NCBI RefSeq assembly: GCF_003570905.1
Contig: NZ_QXJM01000040.1
Coordinates: 783,529-847,528, forward strand
Source of the DNA: Cohnella faecalis
Lineage (GTDB): Bacteria; Bacillota; Bacilli; Paenibacillales; Paenibacillaceae
DNA length: 64,000 bases
Reading direction: 5' to 3'
Below the pieces are notes generated by a model that was given only the letters and a program-made list of their open reading frames with translations, did not search any database and was not told the origin of the DNA. Within the stretch, counting starts at the first letter, position 1. Each line of letters opens with the position of its first letter. Of this stretch, positions 28,801 to 37,683 are shown in pieces. A program made the translations under genes and the position numbers.

Positions 28801-29202
28801 CGGAAGCACGGCGGAATAAGGCCCCCACAGTTACTATGACGGGCCAACGGACGGAAGAGCGTCGGAATAAGGCACTCACAGTTACTATGACGGGCAAATG
28901 GTCGGAAGCACGTCGGAATAAGGCCCCCACAGTTACTATGACGGGCAAATGGTCGGAAGCACGTCGGAATAAGGCCCCCACAGTTACTATGACGGGCCAA
29001 CGGACGGAAGAGCGGCGGAATAAGGCCCCCACAGTTACTATGACGGGCCAATGGTCGGAAGCGCGGCGGAATAAGGCACTCACAGTTACTATGGCGGGCC
29101 AATGGACGGGAGTGCGGCGAAATAAGGTACCTACAGTTACTATGACGGACGAATGGTCGGAAGAGCGGCGAAATAAGGCACTCACAGTTACTATGACGGG
29201 CC
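28801..29202. repeat. 51-bp minisatellite, about 7.7 units, intergenic
   Basis: Full units start at 28812, 28863, 28914, 28965, 29016, 29067 and 29118. A 34-bp partial unit starts at 29169, and a short unit-like tail precedes the first. The core is AATAAGGCNCCCACAGTTAC followed by TATGACGGGC. Variation is limited to a few positions and looks modular (for example CCCCC or CACTC; AACGGAC or AATGGTC). The period is a multiple of three and lacks stops, so artificial open frames appear on both strands. There is no ribosome site or codon bias to support a gene, and no spacer variation as in CRISPR. Confidence 0.9.
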
Positions 29203-29235
29203 GCCGAATGTATGGGATCTCGTCCTACTGATGCG
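29203..29235 (+). repeat. 33-bp direct repeat, right flank of the minisatellite
   Basis: Identical to 28748-28780 and joined directly to the last, partial 51-bp unit. Confidence 0.85.
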
Positions 29236-29253
29236 CCCGCGCCCACACTACAA

Positions 29254-29298
29254 AGAGGCTATCCCGCTGGTCCTTGCAGACCTGCCGGGACAGCCTCT
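29254..29298 (-). terminator. Likely terminator of the epimerase/kinase operon
   Basis: A 13-bp stem with one mismatch (29254-29266 with 29286-29298) lies 17 bp beyond the kinase stop codon on the minus strand. Only a short T run follows on that strand. Confidence 0.5.
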
Positions 29299-29314
29299 AT
29301 TCCCGTTAAGGTTA

Positions 29315-30247
29315 TCAATCCGTAGTCAGATTGCGGGCAAGACAGAACGCTTTGACTTCATCCATAGAAGGGATACCGTCTTGGGCGCCGTACTTCGTGA
29401 CTTTAAGCGCGCTGACTATGGACGCGAATTTAGCGGCATCCGGCAGGGTTTTGCCGTCAGCCAAAGCATATGCCAAGGCTCCCGCATAGCAATCGCCTGC
29501 TCCAACTGTATCTACGGCCTGGACAGAAACGGCTTGGATATGCTCATAAGCTCCGTCCTGATACACAAGGGATCCTAGTCCGCCCATCTTGATGATGGAT
29601 CGGGCTATTCCATATTGCCGATGCAGATAGCTGGCCGCTTCTACGGCGGTAGGGATATCGTGAACTTCAATATCGGTTAGAAACTTTGCCTCTTGTTGGT
29701 TCGGGACAATAATATCCGCATATTGAAGAGACGGGATATGGATGCCATCGGCCGGCGCGGGATCCAATATAATCGTAACCCCATGCCTTTTGGCTGCTAA
29801 CATGGCTTGCGTAGTAACTTCCCCGCTTATTTCCATTTGAACAAGCAAAATTTTACTTTTTCCGATAATCTCCTCACAGGAATGAATATCCTCAACCGTT
29901 AGGCTCTCGTTTGCCCCTTTAATGACGAGTATGGTATTCTCCGCGGACGAATCCACCGTTACATGCGCGGTTCCTGTTCGAGCATCGTTTACTGTTTTCA
30001 TGAAATCAATATTTACGTTGTTGCTTTGCAAATTGAGAAGCATGGTTTGTCCGAAAGAATCGTCGCCGACACAGCCGATCAAGTAGGTTTCGACGCCTAG
30101 CTTGGCGCAAGCAGTCGCTTGATTTGCTCCCTTTCCTCCGGGCGAGTACCTAATATCCTTGCCGAACACGGTATCCCCGCGTTTTGGATAATGTTCGGTG
30201 GTAAAAACAATATCCATGATGGTGCTCCCGACAACTGTAATCATCAC
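29315..30247 (-). CDS. PfkB-family sugar kinase (ribokinase-like)
   Basis: A 310-aa ribokinase-type kinase that phosphorylates a sugar with ATP in the cytoplasm. The first PfkB signature is seen as GGKGANQATACAKLG. The second, with the catalytic Asp, is DTVGAGDCYAGALAYAL. Translation starts at GTG 30247 or the adjacent ATG 30244, both after GGAGG. It lies 11 bp downstream of a 3-epimerase gene on the same strand. The neighbour makes a ketose such as allulose or ribulose a more likely substrate than ribose, but this cannot be read from the residues. Confidence 0.88.
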   Translation of the reverse strand: MMITVVGSTIMDIVFTTEHYPKRGDTVFGKDIRYSPGGKGANQATACAKLGVETYLIGCVGDDSFGQTMLLNLQSNNVNIDFMKTVNDARTGTAHVTVDSSAENTILVIKGANESLTVEDIHSCEEIIGKSKILLVQMEISGEVTTQAMLAAKRHGVTIILDPAPADGIHIPSLQYADIIVPNQQEAKFLTDIEVHDIPTAVEAASYLHRQYGIARSIIKMGGLGSLVYQDGAYEHIQAVSVQAVDTVGAGDCYAGALAYALADGKTLPDAAKFASIVSALKVTKYGAQDGIPSMDEVKAFCLARNLTTD

Positions 30248-30258
30248 CTTTATACCTC

Positions 30259-30924
30259 CTACCTCTGGTTAATGAGCTGTTTGACTTGTGCAACCGAATA
30301 CTCCAGAGGTTCTTTCGGTATAAAAATGCTTGATGTGCCGCATACCAACATATCAGCGCCATTCTTGATGACCTCGGGGATAATAGCGTTACTGATATTT
30401 CCGTCCACCTCTATAGAGATGTCCAGACCCTCTTGCTCGAACTTCGCCTTTAAATCTTTGATTTTACGCAGCGTGCGAGGGATGAACTTCTGCCCGGCGA
30501 ATCCAGGGTTAACGGTCATTAAACAGACGTAATCGAGGGAATCCATAATGTAGTCCAGCTCGCATAATGGAGTCGAGGGATTAAGTGCTACACCGGCTTT
30601 AAGGCCATGGCTTCTAATTTGCTGAAGCGCTCTTTCCAGATGAACCTTGGATTCCGCGTGGACGGAAATCATATTCGCTCCTGCTTTGGCAATCGGATCT
30701 ATGAATCTTTCAGGCTCCTCAACCATTAGATGAGCATCGAACGGTTTGTTGGAATACGGACGCAACGACCTTATGAGATCGGGTCCTAATGTAATATTAG
30801 GAACAAAGTTGCCATCCATAATATCGAAATGATAAAAGTCTACTTCCGCCGAATCTAGCTGATGGATATTCTCGATTAATCTGCCCAGATCTGCGCACAT
30901 TAATGAAGGACCAATGGTAACCAC
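30259..30924 (-). CDS. Ketose-phosphate 3-epimerase, allulose-6-phosphate (AlsE) type
   Basis: A 221-aa TIM-barrel epimerase of the ribulose-phosphate 3-epimerase superfamily. Metal and catalytic positions are visible: His and Asp in YHFDIMDG, His in DAHLMV, and Asp in SIEVDGN. Several family-specific words favour AlsE over Rpe: PSLMCADL rather than PSILSADF, MTVNPGFAGQ rather than MSVNPGFGGQ, and CGTSSIF at the phosphate site. The predicted reaction is D-allulose 6-phosphate to D-fructose 6-phosphate, with ribulose 5-phosphate as the alternative. Translation starts at GTG 30924, 8 nt after GGGGAG. It is the first gene of a two-gene operon with the PfkB kinase and is divergent from the kinase/regulator/ABC cluster, with a 259-bp control region between them. 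Confidence 0.82.
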   Translation of the reverse strand: MVTIGPSLMCADLGRLIENIHQLDSAEVDFYHFDIMDGNFVPNITLGPDLIRSLRPYSNKPFDAHLMVEEPERFIDPIAKAGANMISVHAESKVHLERALQQIRSHGLKAGVALNPSTPLCELDYIMDSLDYVCLMTVNPGFAGQKFIPRTLRKIKDLKAKFEQEGLDISIEVDGNISNAIIPEVIKNGADMLVCGTSSIFIPKEPLEYSVAQVKQLINQR

Positions 30925-31183
30925 TATGCACTCTCCCCTTCTATATCCAGTTCAAATCACAAAGCATTAATTTATAATTTAACTATATAAATCAACGCAC
31001 CCAAAAAGAATGAACATATCCAATAAGTCATTTGAACAAAGATAAGCGTGCACAGAAGCCAGCCATCAAGGGGAATCAGTGATTTGTGCTATGAAGAGAT
31101 AAGGTTTGTTCCATGCAGCAGCGTTCTGAAATCTATAAACTAGGTATAACCCGGATTAAAAGACACAACGGAAGGGAATTCGT

Positions 31184-32953
31184 ATGAACATGAAGACCAT
31201 CTATCACAGAATGAAGCCGAAGAGATTAAAGGGGAAGCTCTTTTTATCTATGCTCGTATTCATTATTTTTCCTTTGATATTGCTGAATATTTATTTATTC
31301 AACGAATTTGAAGTGGCGTTGCAGGACAAAATCGTGGCGCAAAGCTCTAAAGGCTTGGATCAGTTGAAGCAATCGACCGAGGATCTTATGAGCCTGGTCT
31401 ATAAAACCTTGGTAATGGTTCAGAACGATAACGCGATTCATAATGTATTGACGGAGCCTGAGAAATATACCGTACTGGATCGAATACATCGTACAGAGCA
31501 TGTACTAAAAAACATTGATAACAGCATTTTTTTATTCAATTCGCAAATCGTCTATTATACGTTGCTTGATTTAAATGGAAACGTTTACACTTCGTTTCAG
31601 CCTCAAGAAATGTTGAATTACGATACTCTTAAATCCGAAAGCTGGGCGCAGCAATTAAACGCTGACCGTCCTTATATGTGGATTGCCAACGATCCTAACT
31701 ATGTTTCGCGAGACATTACGAGCAGCAAGTATCTGCTGACGCTAAGCTCGACGATGAGAGATACCAATAAGACCCCGTTTAGTTTGGCAAGAATCAGTAT
31801 CGATTATGAAGCATGGTTCAAAGCATCCGTGCAAAGCAATGAGGAGCATCAATATTACATTATCAATCATGCAGGAATGCTGGTCTCTTCATTTAATAGC
31901 GAACAAGCGCTTGATTCTCGCATCCTTTCTTTCTTTAGCGAAAATACGGAAAAAAGCGGGTTTTATTTCGATCAAAGCACGGATTCCCTCATTAACTATC
32001 GAAGCATTCCTCAGCTTGACTGGTACTTTGTTGATGTTATTCCCAGGAAGGTGCTATTCAATGAAGTACGGCTATTAAAGATTAAGTTTTTTAGCATCTT
32101 TTTTGCCTTTATTGTTCTGTTTATAGGCATCAATATGTTTATTTCGTATAAATTCACTAAGCCATTGACGGTGCTGGAGAAGAAAATGAGCAGTATTGTC
32201 AATCAAAACTTAAAATTAACCATTTCCGAGAAGAACTACACAGGTGAAATTCTTCAATTAATCCGTTCGTTCAACCAGATGTCGACGGATATGAATAAGA
32301 TGGTGAAATTATTGAAGGATGAGCAAAAGCAACGGGAAATGGTTCATTTTCAGATGTTATTGTCACAGATCAATCCCCATTTCTTGTTGAATACGCTAAA
32401 TACGATCAAGTGGCTTGCCATTCGAAAAGGCGATAAGGATATCCCCGATATTTGCGTGTCGCTAGGCCACATTCTGGAGACGAGCTTACATTCAGAGGTG
32501 GAGCTCATCTTCCTCAAAGACGAGCTTAAGCTGATCGAGGATTACTTGCTCATTCATGAATTGCGCTTCAACGATCAGTTGAACGTTCAATATGAATATA
32601 GCTCGGGAATGGATTACGCGCTGGTGCCTAAGCTGAGCATTCAGCCCTTAATAGAAAATTCGATTATTCATGGGATTGCCCCGCTAAAAGGCCAAGGGAT
32701 GATTACCGTCCGTATTTTCACTCAAAATAAGCTTCTTTATATTGAAATCGAAGACAATGGGGTCGGAATCAAGGAGCAAAATAGGCAACAAAGAGAGAGA
32801 AGCCGCAAAGGCATAGGCTTGCAAAATTTAAAGGAGAGGCTGCATATTTTGTTCAAGGAAGACGGCCTATTGGAAGTGGTACCGTTAGAGCAAGGGACAT
32901 TAGTTCGTATGCAGCTGCCGTATTTGCTCTCAAGTCCATATGAAAGGGGCTGA
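31184..32953 (+). CDS. YesM-type sensor histidine kinase (rare-sugar cluster)
   Basis: A 589-aa kinase with two membrane helices (about 18-40 and 300-325) around a Cache-like extracellular sensor, then HAMP, then a His_kinase domain with the phospho-accepting His in SQINPHFLLNTLNTIKWLA. The ATPase domain has N-box IQPLIENSIIHG and G1 box IEDNGVGI. The gene ends 5 bp before the AraC-type regulator, so the two are coupled. By position the pair controls the importer that follows, and perhaps the divergent epimerase/kinase operon. Confidence 0.9.
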   Translation: MNMKTIYHRMKPKRLKGKLFLSMLVFIIFPLILLNIYLFNEFEVALQDKIVAQSSKGLDQLKQSTEDLMSLVYKTLVMVQNDNAIHNVLTEPEKYTVLDRIHRTEHVLKNIDNSIFLFNSQIVYYTLLDLNGNVYTSFQPQEMLNYDTLKSESWAQQLNADRPYMWIANDPNYVSRDITSSKYLLTLSSTMRDTNKTPFSLARISIDYEAWFKASVQSNEEHQYYIINHAGMLVSSFNSEQALDSRILSFFSENTEKSGFYFDQSTDSLINYRSIPQLDWYFVDVIPRKVLFNEVRLLKIKFFSIFFAFIVLFIGINMFISYKFTKPLTVLEKKMSSIVNQNLKLTISEKNYTGEILQLIRSFNQMSTDMNKMVKLLKDEQKQREMVHFQMLLSQINPHFLLNTLNTIKWLAIRKGDKDIPDICVSLGHILETSLHSEVELIFLKDELKLIEDYLLIHELRFNDQLNVQYEYSSGMDYALVPKLSIQPLIENSIIHGIAPLKGQGMITVRIFTQNKLLYIEIEDNGVGIKEQNRQQRERSRKGIGLQNLKERLHILFKEDGLLEVVPLEQGTLVRMQLPYLLSSPYERG

Positions 32954-32958
32954 CATCT

Positions 32959-34413
32959 ATGTGGAAAGTGCTTCTTGTTGAGGATGAGATGTTCGTCAGA
33001 GAATCCATAAAGATGATCGTCAATTGGGAGGAGCTGGGCTTCACCATATTAGGAGAAGCGAATAACGGAGAAGAAGCTCTGCAACTGCTGAAAGACAAGC
33101 ACTTTGATCTCGTCATTACGGATATCAAAATGCCGGTCATGGATGGAGTCGAGTTGCTGAAGCAAGCTAGAGAGCTGGATTTGAATTGCAAATTCATTAT
33201 GCTAAGCTGCCTGAATGAATTTGAATATGTGAGACAAGCATTGGAGTTTGGTGCTTCGAATTACATTCTGAAGCTCTCCATGAGCATAACCAGCTTGGTG
33301 GAGTCATTAACCAAGATTAAAGCGGAGCTTGAGGAGCATTCCCAGTACTCCGACCAGAAGATTAATCTATTCTACCAGCAGATTTGGGGCAAGATAACGG
33401 ATGCGGATCATGATGAGCATGAGGTTGTACCCTTCATAATACACGAGCTTCAGCATTTTAATCTCACGATTATTTCCGTTATTCGAGGAGAAGAACGTTG
33501 GAATTCCAAGGATCATATGAAGAGGCTGCCTTTTATTGATTTTAGCCGTGCAGAAGCGACCCACTTGTATCACGGCGAGGGTCTAACCACCGTGTTTATT
33601 TGGCATAAGCCAGAGGTGATCTTAATAGATGTTTTGGCGGACAACCATGAATATTCGGCAGTATATGCAACGAACATTCACTATTCGCAATTGCATATGC
33701 AATGGAAAAGAATTATTCAACAGCTGGGCTTTGCTTGGTATGAAGGGATGAAAGGCGCATCTTCGATAGACGAAATCGAATACAAGGAAGCTACGCTTTA
33801 TTTTGCATGGAGGAAAAAACGGGAGCTTGTTTCAAGCTTTGAAAAGCTGGAAGAGAAACAATGCGATGAACGAATCGATGAGATCTGGAACGATATGCGG
33901 AACAGTCATTTATCAATGGTGAAAGTAAAGAAGATAGCGGCGGATATCGATTATACGTTGTATTCGATGGTTCAGAAGGGAAACAGCAACCAAAGCGTGC
34001 TGTTCGATGCAAGAAGCCATGAGGAATTAAAGAAAGCGATTACGCATAAATTGCACACTTACTTGAATGAATACAAACAAACTCAGCCTACGATTATGAC
34101 AGACCATCCGGAAGTGAATAAGGTGATCGCCTATATTAATGATAATTTCCATAAAGATATCTCGGTGAAAAGCATGGCTACTATGATTTCAATGGACGAA
34201 AACTATTTCAGCAGCTTATTCAAAGCGAAAACAAAGGAAAGCCTGATTACGTATGTGCATCATCTTCGCATCAACAAGGCGATGTTTTATTTGACGCAGA
34301 CCGATCTTACCATTAATCAAATTTCAGAGAACGTAGGATTCAAAAACATTAATTATTTTAATCGAATCTTCAAACGGATTACAGGCGCAACACCCTCGCA
34401 ATGCAGAGAATGA
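32959..34413 (+). CDS. AraC-type response regulator (rare-sugar cluster)
   Basis: A 484-aa regulator with a receiver domain (phosphoacceptor D55 in VITDIKMPVMDG), a middle linker of about 250 aa, and a C-terminal AraC double helix-turn-helix ending ITGATPSQCRE. One receiver residue is unusual: the usual KP motif after beta-5 reads LKLSMS, so the cis-proline is replaced by Leu-Ser. That may affect phosphorylation-dependent switching. It pairs with the kinase immediately upstream. The intact frame contrasts with the broken homologue at 9284-10905. Confidence 0.9.
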   Translation: MWKVLLVEDEMFVRESIKMIVNWEELGFTILGEANNGEEALQLLKDKHFDLVITDIKMPVMDGVELLKQARELDLNCKFIMLSCLNEFEYVRQALEFGASNYILKLSMSITSLVESLTKIKAELEEHSQYSDQKINLFYQQIWGKITDADHDEHEVVPFIIHELQHFNLTIISVIRGEERWNSKDHMKRLPFIDFSRAEATHLYHGEGLTTVFIWHKPEVILIDVLADNHEYSAVYATNIHYSQLHMQWKRIIQQLGFAWYEGMKGASSIDEIEYKEATLYFAWRKKRELVSSFEKLEEKQCDERIDEIWNDMRNSHLSMVKVKKIAADIDYTLYSMVQKGNSNQSVLFDARSHEELKKAITHKLHTYLNEYKQTQPTIMTDHPEVNKVIAYINDNFHKDISVKSMATMISMDENYFSSLFKAKTKESLITYVHHLRINKAMFYLTQTDLTINQISENVGFKNINYFNRIFKRITGATPSQCRE

Positions 34414-34539
34414 GGGGCAGACGCAGTCTATGATTTCCCGATGGTTTTGTTCTATGCGGTTAATGGATATGTTCATTCTTTTCTTTTTCATTCCTCTATA
34501 AGATAGACACCGTAAGACAAAAACACATATGGAGGTCAA

Positions 34540-35865
34540 ATGAAGATGAAAAAGATCGGAATGGTTTTACTTTCTGTTTTGTTTACTTTATCTGTTCTTT
34601 CCGCTTGCTCAAGCAACGACAATAATAACAAGGAATCAAGCGGGCAAGCTAGCTCATCGAATGGATCCTCGAAGGATGTCGTTAAACTGACGTTCTGGGG
34701 AGGAGTTCCGGCCGAGTCGGGTCCGCAAGAAATTGTGGATACGTGGAACAAAGAGCATCCTAACATTCAAGTGACCTACGTTCGATACGTCAATGATGAC
34801 AGCGGTAATTTGAAATTAGATACGGCGCTCGCCTCGGGCCAGAGCGTAGACATATTTGCCAACTATACAAAGCCCTTGCTGACGAAGCGGGCATCCTCCG
34901 GCTCGGCCCTCGATCTAAGCCAATTCAATGACTATAACATCGACGAGAAGATGGGGCCGGGCGCGAAGGAATGGGCAGTGGACGATAAATACTATGCGCT
35001 TCCTACAAAGAGAAACCTGCATTTCGTTTGGTTGAATAAGGATGCGCTCGATAAGGCAGGGCTGCCCGTTCCGACCGATTGGACATTAGCCGACGTTGAG
35101 CAATACGCCAAGGCGTTGAAAACCGATACGAGATGGGGGTACTCGACGTTCCCGTTCTGGAGAGACATCGTTACATTCGACGGATCGTTGGCGGTACAGG
35201 GATATGTCAAAGAGGACGGTACATCTAACCTTGGCGTTCCTATCGTAAGGGACGCTCTGAAGCTTAATTACGATATGATGCATACCTCCAAAGTGAGCCC
35301 TCCAATCAGCTTGATCGAGACGACTAAAATGAATTTGATCGCGGAGTTTCTGGGCAATAAGCTGGCGATGTTGAATGCGGGCGAATGGGTTTTCCGGGAC
35401 GCCAATAATTTGAAGGATTATCCGCGCGACTTCAAAGTCGCATTTGCTCCGCTGCCAAGAGTTACAAAGGAGCAGGACGATTTCAGATATTTGGGCGGCT
35501 TGGGCGATGCAATCGCTATTAACGCTAAATCGGAATACAAGGAAGAAGCATGGGAATTCTTGAAGTGGTACGCTGACGGCGGCATGCTTCCACAGGCATC
35601 GGGAGGCCGCATACCGGCATCGAAGGATGCGGATCAAGCAAAGGCGATTGAGCTATTGCTCGGCGATTTGAAGGATAAATACGATGTAGAGTCTTTGGAA
35701 AGAATTCTGTCGAACGATCTCCCTACATTCCAGGTTACACTTCCGCAAGAGGTCATTGATTTAAGAGGCGATGAATTCGATAAGTACTACATTAATGCCC
35801 AGTCCTTGGACGATACGATTAACAATGTCGTCAAGAGACACAATGAGTATCTGAAGAGACACTGA
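34540..35865 (+). CDS. Sugar ABC transporter binding lipoprotein (rare-sugar cluster)
   Basis: A 441-aa solute-binding protein with lipobox VLSA-C and lipidated Cys23, followed by an Asn/Ser-rich linker and an SBP_bac_1 domain (VVKLTFWGGVPAESGPQ). GGAGG at 34531-34535 is 4 nt from the ATG at 34540 and 10 nt from a second ATG at 34546, so the exact start is uncertain by two residues. It follows the kinase/regulator pair and begins a binding protein-permease-permease-oxidoreductase-dehydrogenase gene run. The ligand is not predictable from the sequence; the neighbours suggest a rare sugar, polyol or glycoside. Confidence 0.9.
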   Translation: MKMKKIGMVLLSVLFTLSVLSACSSNDNNNKESSGQASSSNGSSKDVVKLTFWGGVPAESGPQEIVDTWNKEHPNIQVTYVRYVNDDSGNLKLDTALASGQSVDIFANYTKPLLTKRASSGSALDLSQFNDYNIDEKMGPGAKEWAVDDKYYALPTKRNLHFVWLNKDALDKAGLPVPTDWTLADVEQYAKALKTDTRWGYSTFPFWRDIVTFDGSLAVQGYVKEDGTSNLGVPIVRDALKLNYDMMHTSKVSPPISLIETTKMNLIAEFLGNKLAMLNAGEWVFRDANNLKDYPRDFKVAFAPLPRVTKEQDDFRYLGGLGDAIAINAKSEYKEEAWEFLKWYADGGMLPQASGGRIPASKDADQAKAIELLLGDLKDKYDVESLERILSNDLPTFQVTLPQEVIDLRGDEFDKYYINAQSLDDTINNVVKRHNEYLKRH

Positions 35866-35881
35866 CACTGAATAGCGTACG

Positions 35882-35912
35882 GGGTGAGAGCATTGGCGAA
35901 TGCTTCTCACCC
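35882..35912 (+). other. Intercistronic hairpin between binding protein and permease
   Basis: A 13-bp stem with one bulged base (GGGTGAGAGCATT with AATGCTTCTCACCC) lies in the 65-bp gap after the binding-protein gene. No T run follows. It occupies the same position as hairpins in the other two importers. Confidence 0.6.
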
Positions 35913-35930
35913 TATTAGGAGGGTTGCAAT

Positions 35931-36815
35931 ATGAAGCTTAACTGGGCGAGACGGCAACAGCTGATTGGGTATATGTTTATAGCGCCTAATATGATCGGCG
36001 TTTCTTGTTTCATTATTATTCCTGCCCTATTTTCTATAGTCCTGGCATTTACGAATTGGGAGTTTCCGCAGTTAACAGCCGATTTCGTTGGATTGAGTAA
36101 TTTCTCCAGACTTGTTCATGACGATGTTTTCTATCATTCTTTAAAAAATACGTTGATCTTTCTAGGATCAGTTCCTATATCTGTAGGCCTCGGATTTTTA
36201 ACGGCACTTGTATTAAACAAAAGCGTGTATTTAAAAAATGTCCTTCGTACGATGTTTTTTCTACCGTACATTACAACGGGAATCGCCATTGCTTTCGTGT
36301 GGATGTTGATTTTCCAACCTGTTAACGGTCCCGTTAATTCCTTGCTAATGAGTATTGGAATCGATCATCCGCCAGGCTGGCTTTCCTCGACATCATCGGC
36401 CATATTCGTATTCGACATCATCTGGATCTGGTTCTTGCTTGGATACAACGTCATTATTTATTTGGCGGCTCTACAGGAGGTATCCGGGGAGCTGCTTGAA
36501 GCCTCCAAGATTGATGGCGCTCGCATGCTGCATACGATTAGGTATATTATCTGGCCCTTGGTTAGCCCGACCACGCTATTCTTGCTGATGACGGGATTTA
36601 TCGTATCGATCAAACAGATGGGAATCTTCCAAGCCATAACGGATGGCGGCCCTGGAGACAGCACGACCGTGTTATCCTTATACATCTATAAGACAGCCTT
36701 TAGGTATTACGATATGGGGTACGCTTCCGCGATTTCGGTCTGTCTTCTGCTTATTATTATCATCATTACAGCTATCCAATGGATTGCGCAAAAAAAATGG
36801 GTTCATTATTCATGA
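35931..36815 (+). CDS. ABC sugar permease, UgpA/MalF-like (rare-sugar cluster)
   Basis: A 294-aa, six-helix permease whose ATG follows AGGAGGG. The EAA loop reads EASKIDGARMLHTIRYIIWP. It pairs with the permease that starts 13 bp after its stop. No ATPase gene is linked. Confidence 0.92.
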   Translation: MKLNWARRQQLIGYMFIAPNMIGVSCFIIIPALFSIVLAFTNWEFPQLTADFVGLSNFSRLVHDDVFYHSLKNTLIFLGSVPISVGLGFLTALVLNKSVYLKNVLRTMFFLPYITTGIAIAFVWMLIFQPVNGPVNSLLMSIGIDHPPGWLSSTSSAIFVFDIIWIWFLLGYNVIIYLAALQEVSGELLEASKIDGARMLHTIRYIIWPLVSPTTLFLLMTGFIVSIKQMGIFQAITDGGPGDSTTVLSLYIYKTAFRYYDMGYASAISVCLLLIIIIITAIQWIAQKKWVHYS

Positions 36816-36828
36816 AAGGATAGAACGT

Positions 36829-37641
36829 ATGCGTAAACTTATATCTACCATCGTCATGTTCATGTTTGCACTGCTCATGATCTATCCGTTTCTTTGGATG
36901 ATTAGCACGTCCTTTAAGCAACCGTTCGAAGTGTTCCAGTATCCGTTCCAATGGATATCCGATCACCCCACGTTGAAATATCACGAGAATGTGTGGACGG
37001 GGCCGGCCAGCTTCATTAAATATTATCTGAATTCATTGAAAATATCGACAATTAGCACGATCGGAGCCGTATTTTTTGCTGCGGTTGCCGCCTATGGATT
37101 TTCAAGAATCGAATTTAAAGGCAGAGATACGTTGTTCTTAATCTATCTCGTAGCCATGATGGTTCCGAATCAAATCATTTTTGTTCCCAAATTCATTCTA
37201 TTTAACGCAATCGGAATCTATAACACGCATTTGGCTTTAATATTGCCCGGTATATTTACCGTGCTTGGCGTGTTCATGCTTCGGCAATTTTTCATTGCCG
37301 TACCGAAGGATATTTCAGAATCGGCTATGCTCGACGGTGCGGGCCATATGAGGATCTTTCTCCGAATCATGCTGCCGATGGCCAAGCCTTCGTTAGCTAC
37401 GCTCGCGATTATCGATTTCTCGTGGCACTGGAACGATTTTGAGAATGCCCTTATTTTCCTGTTGGATGAAAAGCTGTATACGGTCTCGCTCGGCTTACAA
37501 AATTTTGTTCTTGAGAACAGCGTAGATTACAACGGAATGATGGCGGCGGCTACAGCCGGGATGCTTCCGATGATTATCGTATTTTTGATCGGCCAGAAAT
37601 TTATAGTAGAGGGGCTAGCGAGCTCCGCTGTTAAAGGATAA
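36829..37641 (+). CDS. ABC sugar permease, UgpE/MalG-like (rare-sugar cluster)
   Basis: A 270-aa, six-helix permease. The ATG at 36829 is chosen over the longer upstream frame, which overlaps the previous gene, because GAAAGGA lies 8 nt before it and the product then begins with the usual first membrane helix. The EAA loop is ESAMLDGAGHMRIFLRIMLP and the C-terminus is VEGLASSAVKG. It forms the permease dimer with the preceding gene. Confidence 0.92.
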   Translation: MRKLISTIVMFMFALLMIYPFLWMISTSFKQPFEVFQYPFQWISDHPTLKYHENVWTGPASFIKYYLNSLKISTISTIGAVFFAAVAAYGFSRIEFKGRDTLFLIYLVAMMVPNQIIFVPKFILFNAIGIYNTHLALILPGIFTVLGVFMLRQFFIAVPKDISESAMLDGAGHMRIFLRIMLPMAKPSLATLAIIDFSWHWNDFENALIFLLDEKLYTVSLGLQNFVLENSVDYNGMMAAATAGMLPMIIVFLIGQKFIVEGLASSAVKG

Positions 37642-37683
37642 CGAGAAACCAGTTCAACCAGATCACGGAAGGGGTAAGTGAAA

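Noticed and set aside
28801..29202. CRISPR array
   Set aside because: The 51-bp units are contiguous with no unique spacers and no cas genes are nearby.
28217..29246. Long open frames on both strands over the 51-bp repeats (for example 28776-29231 plus and 28217-29185 minus)
   Set aside because: They result from a repeat period divisible by three without stops. There is no ribosome site and no known domain, and the minus frame runs antisense into the MalG-like gene.
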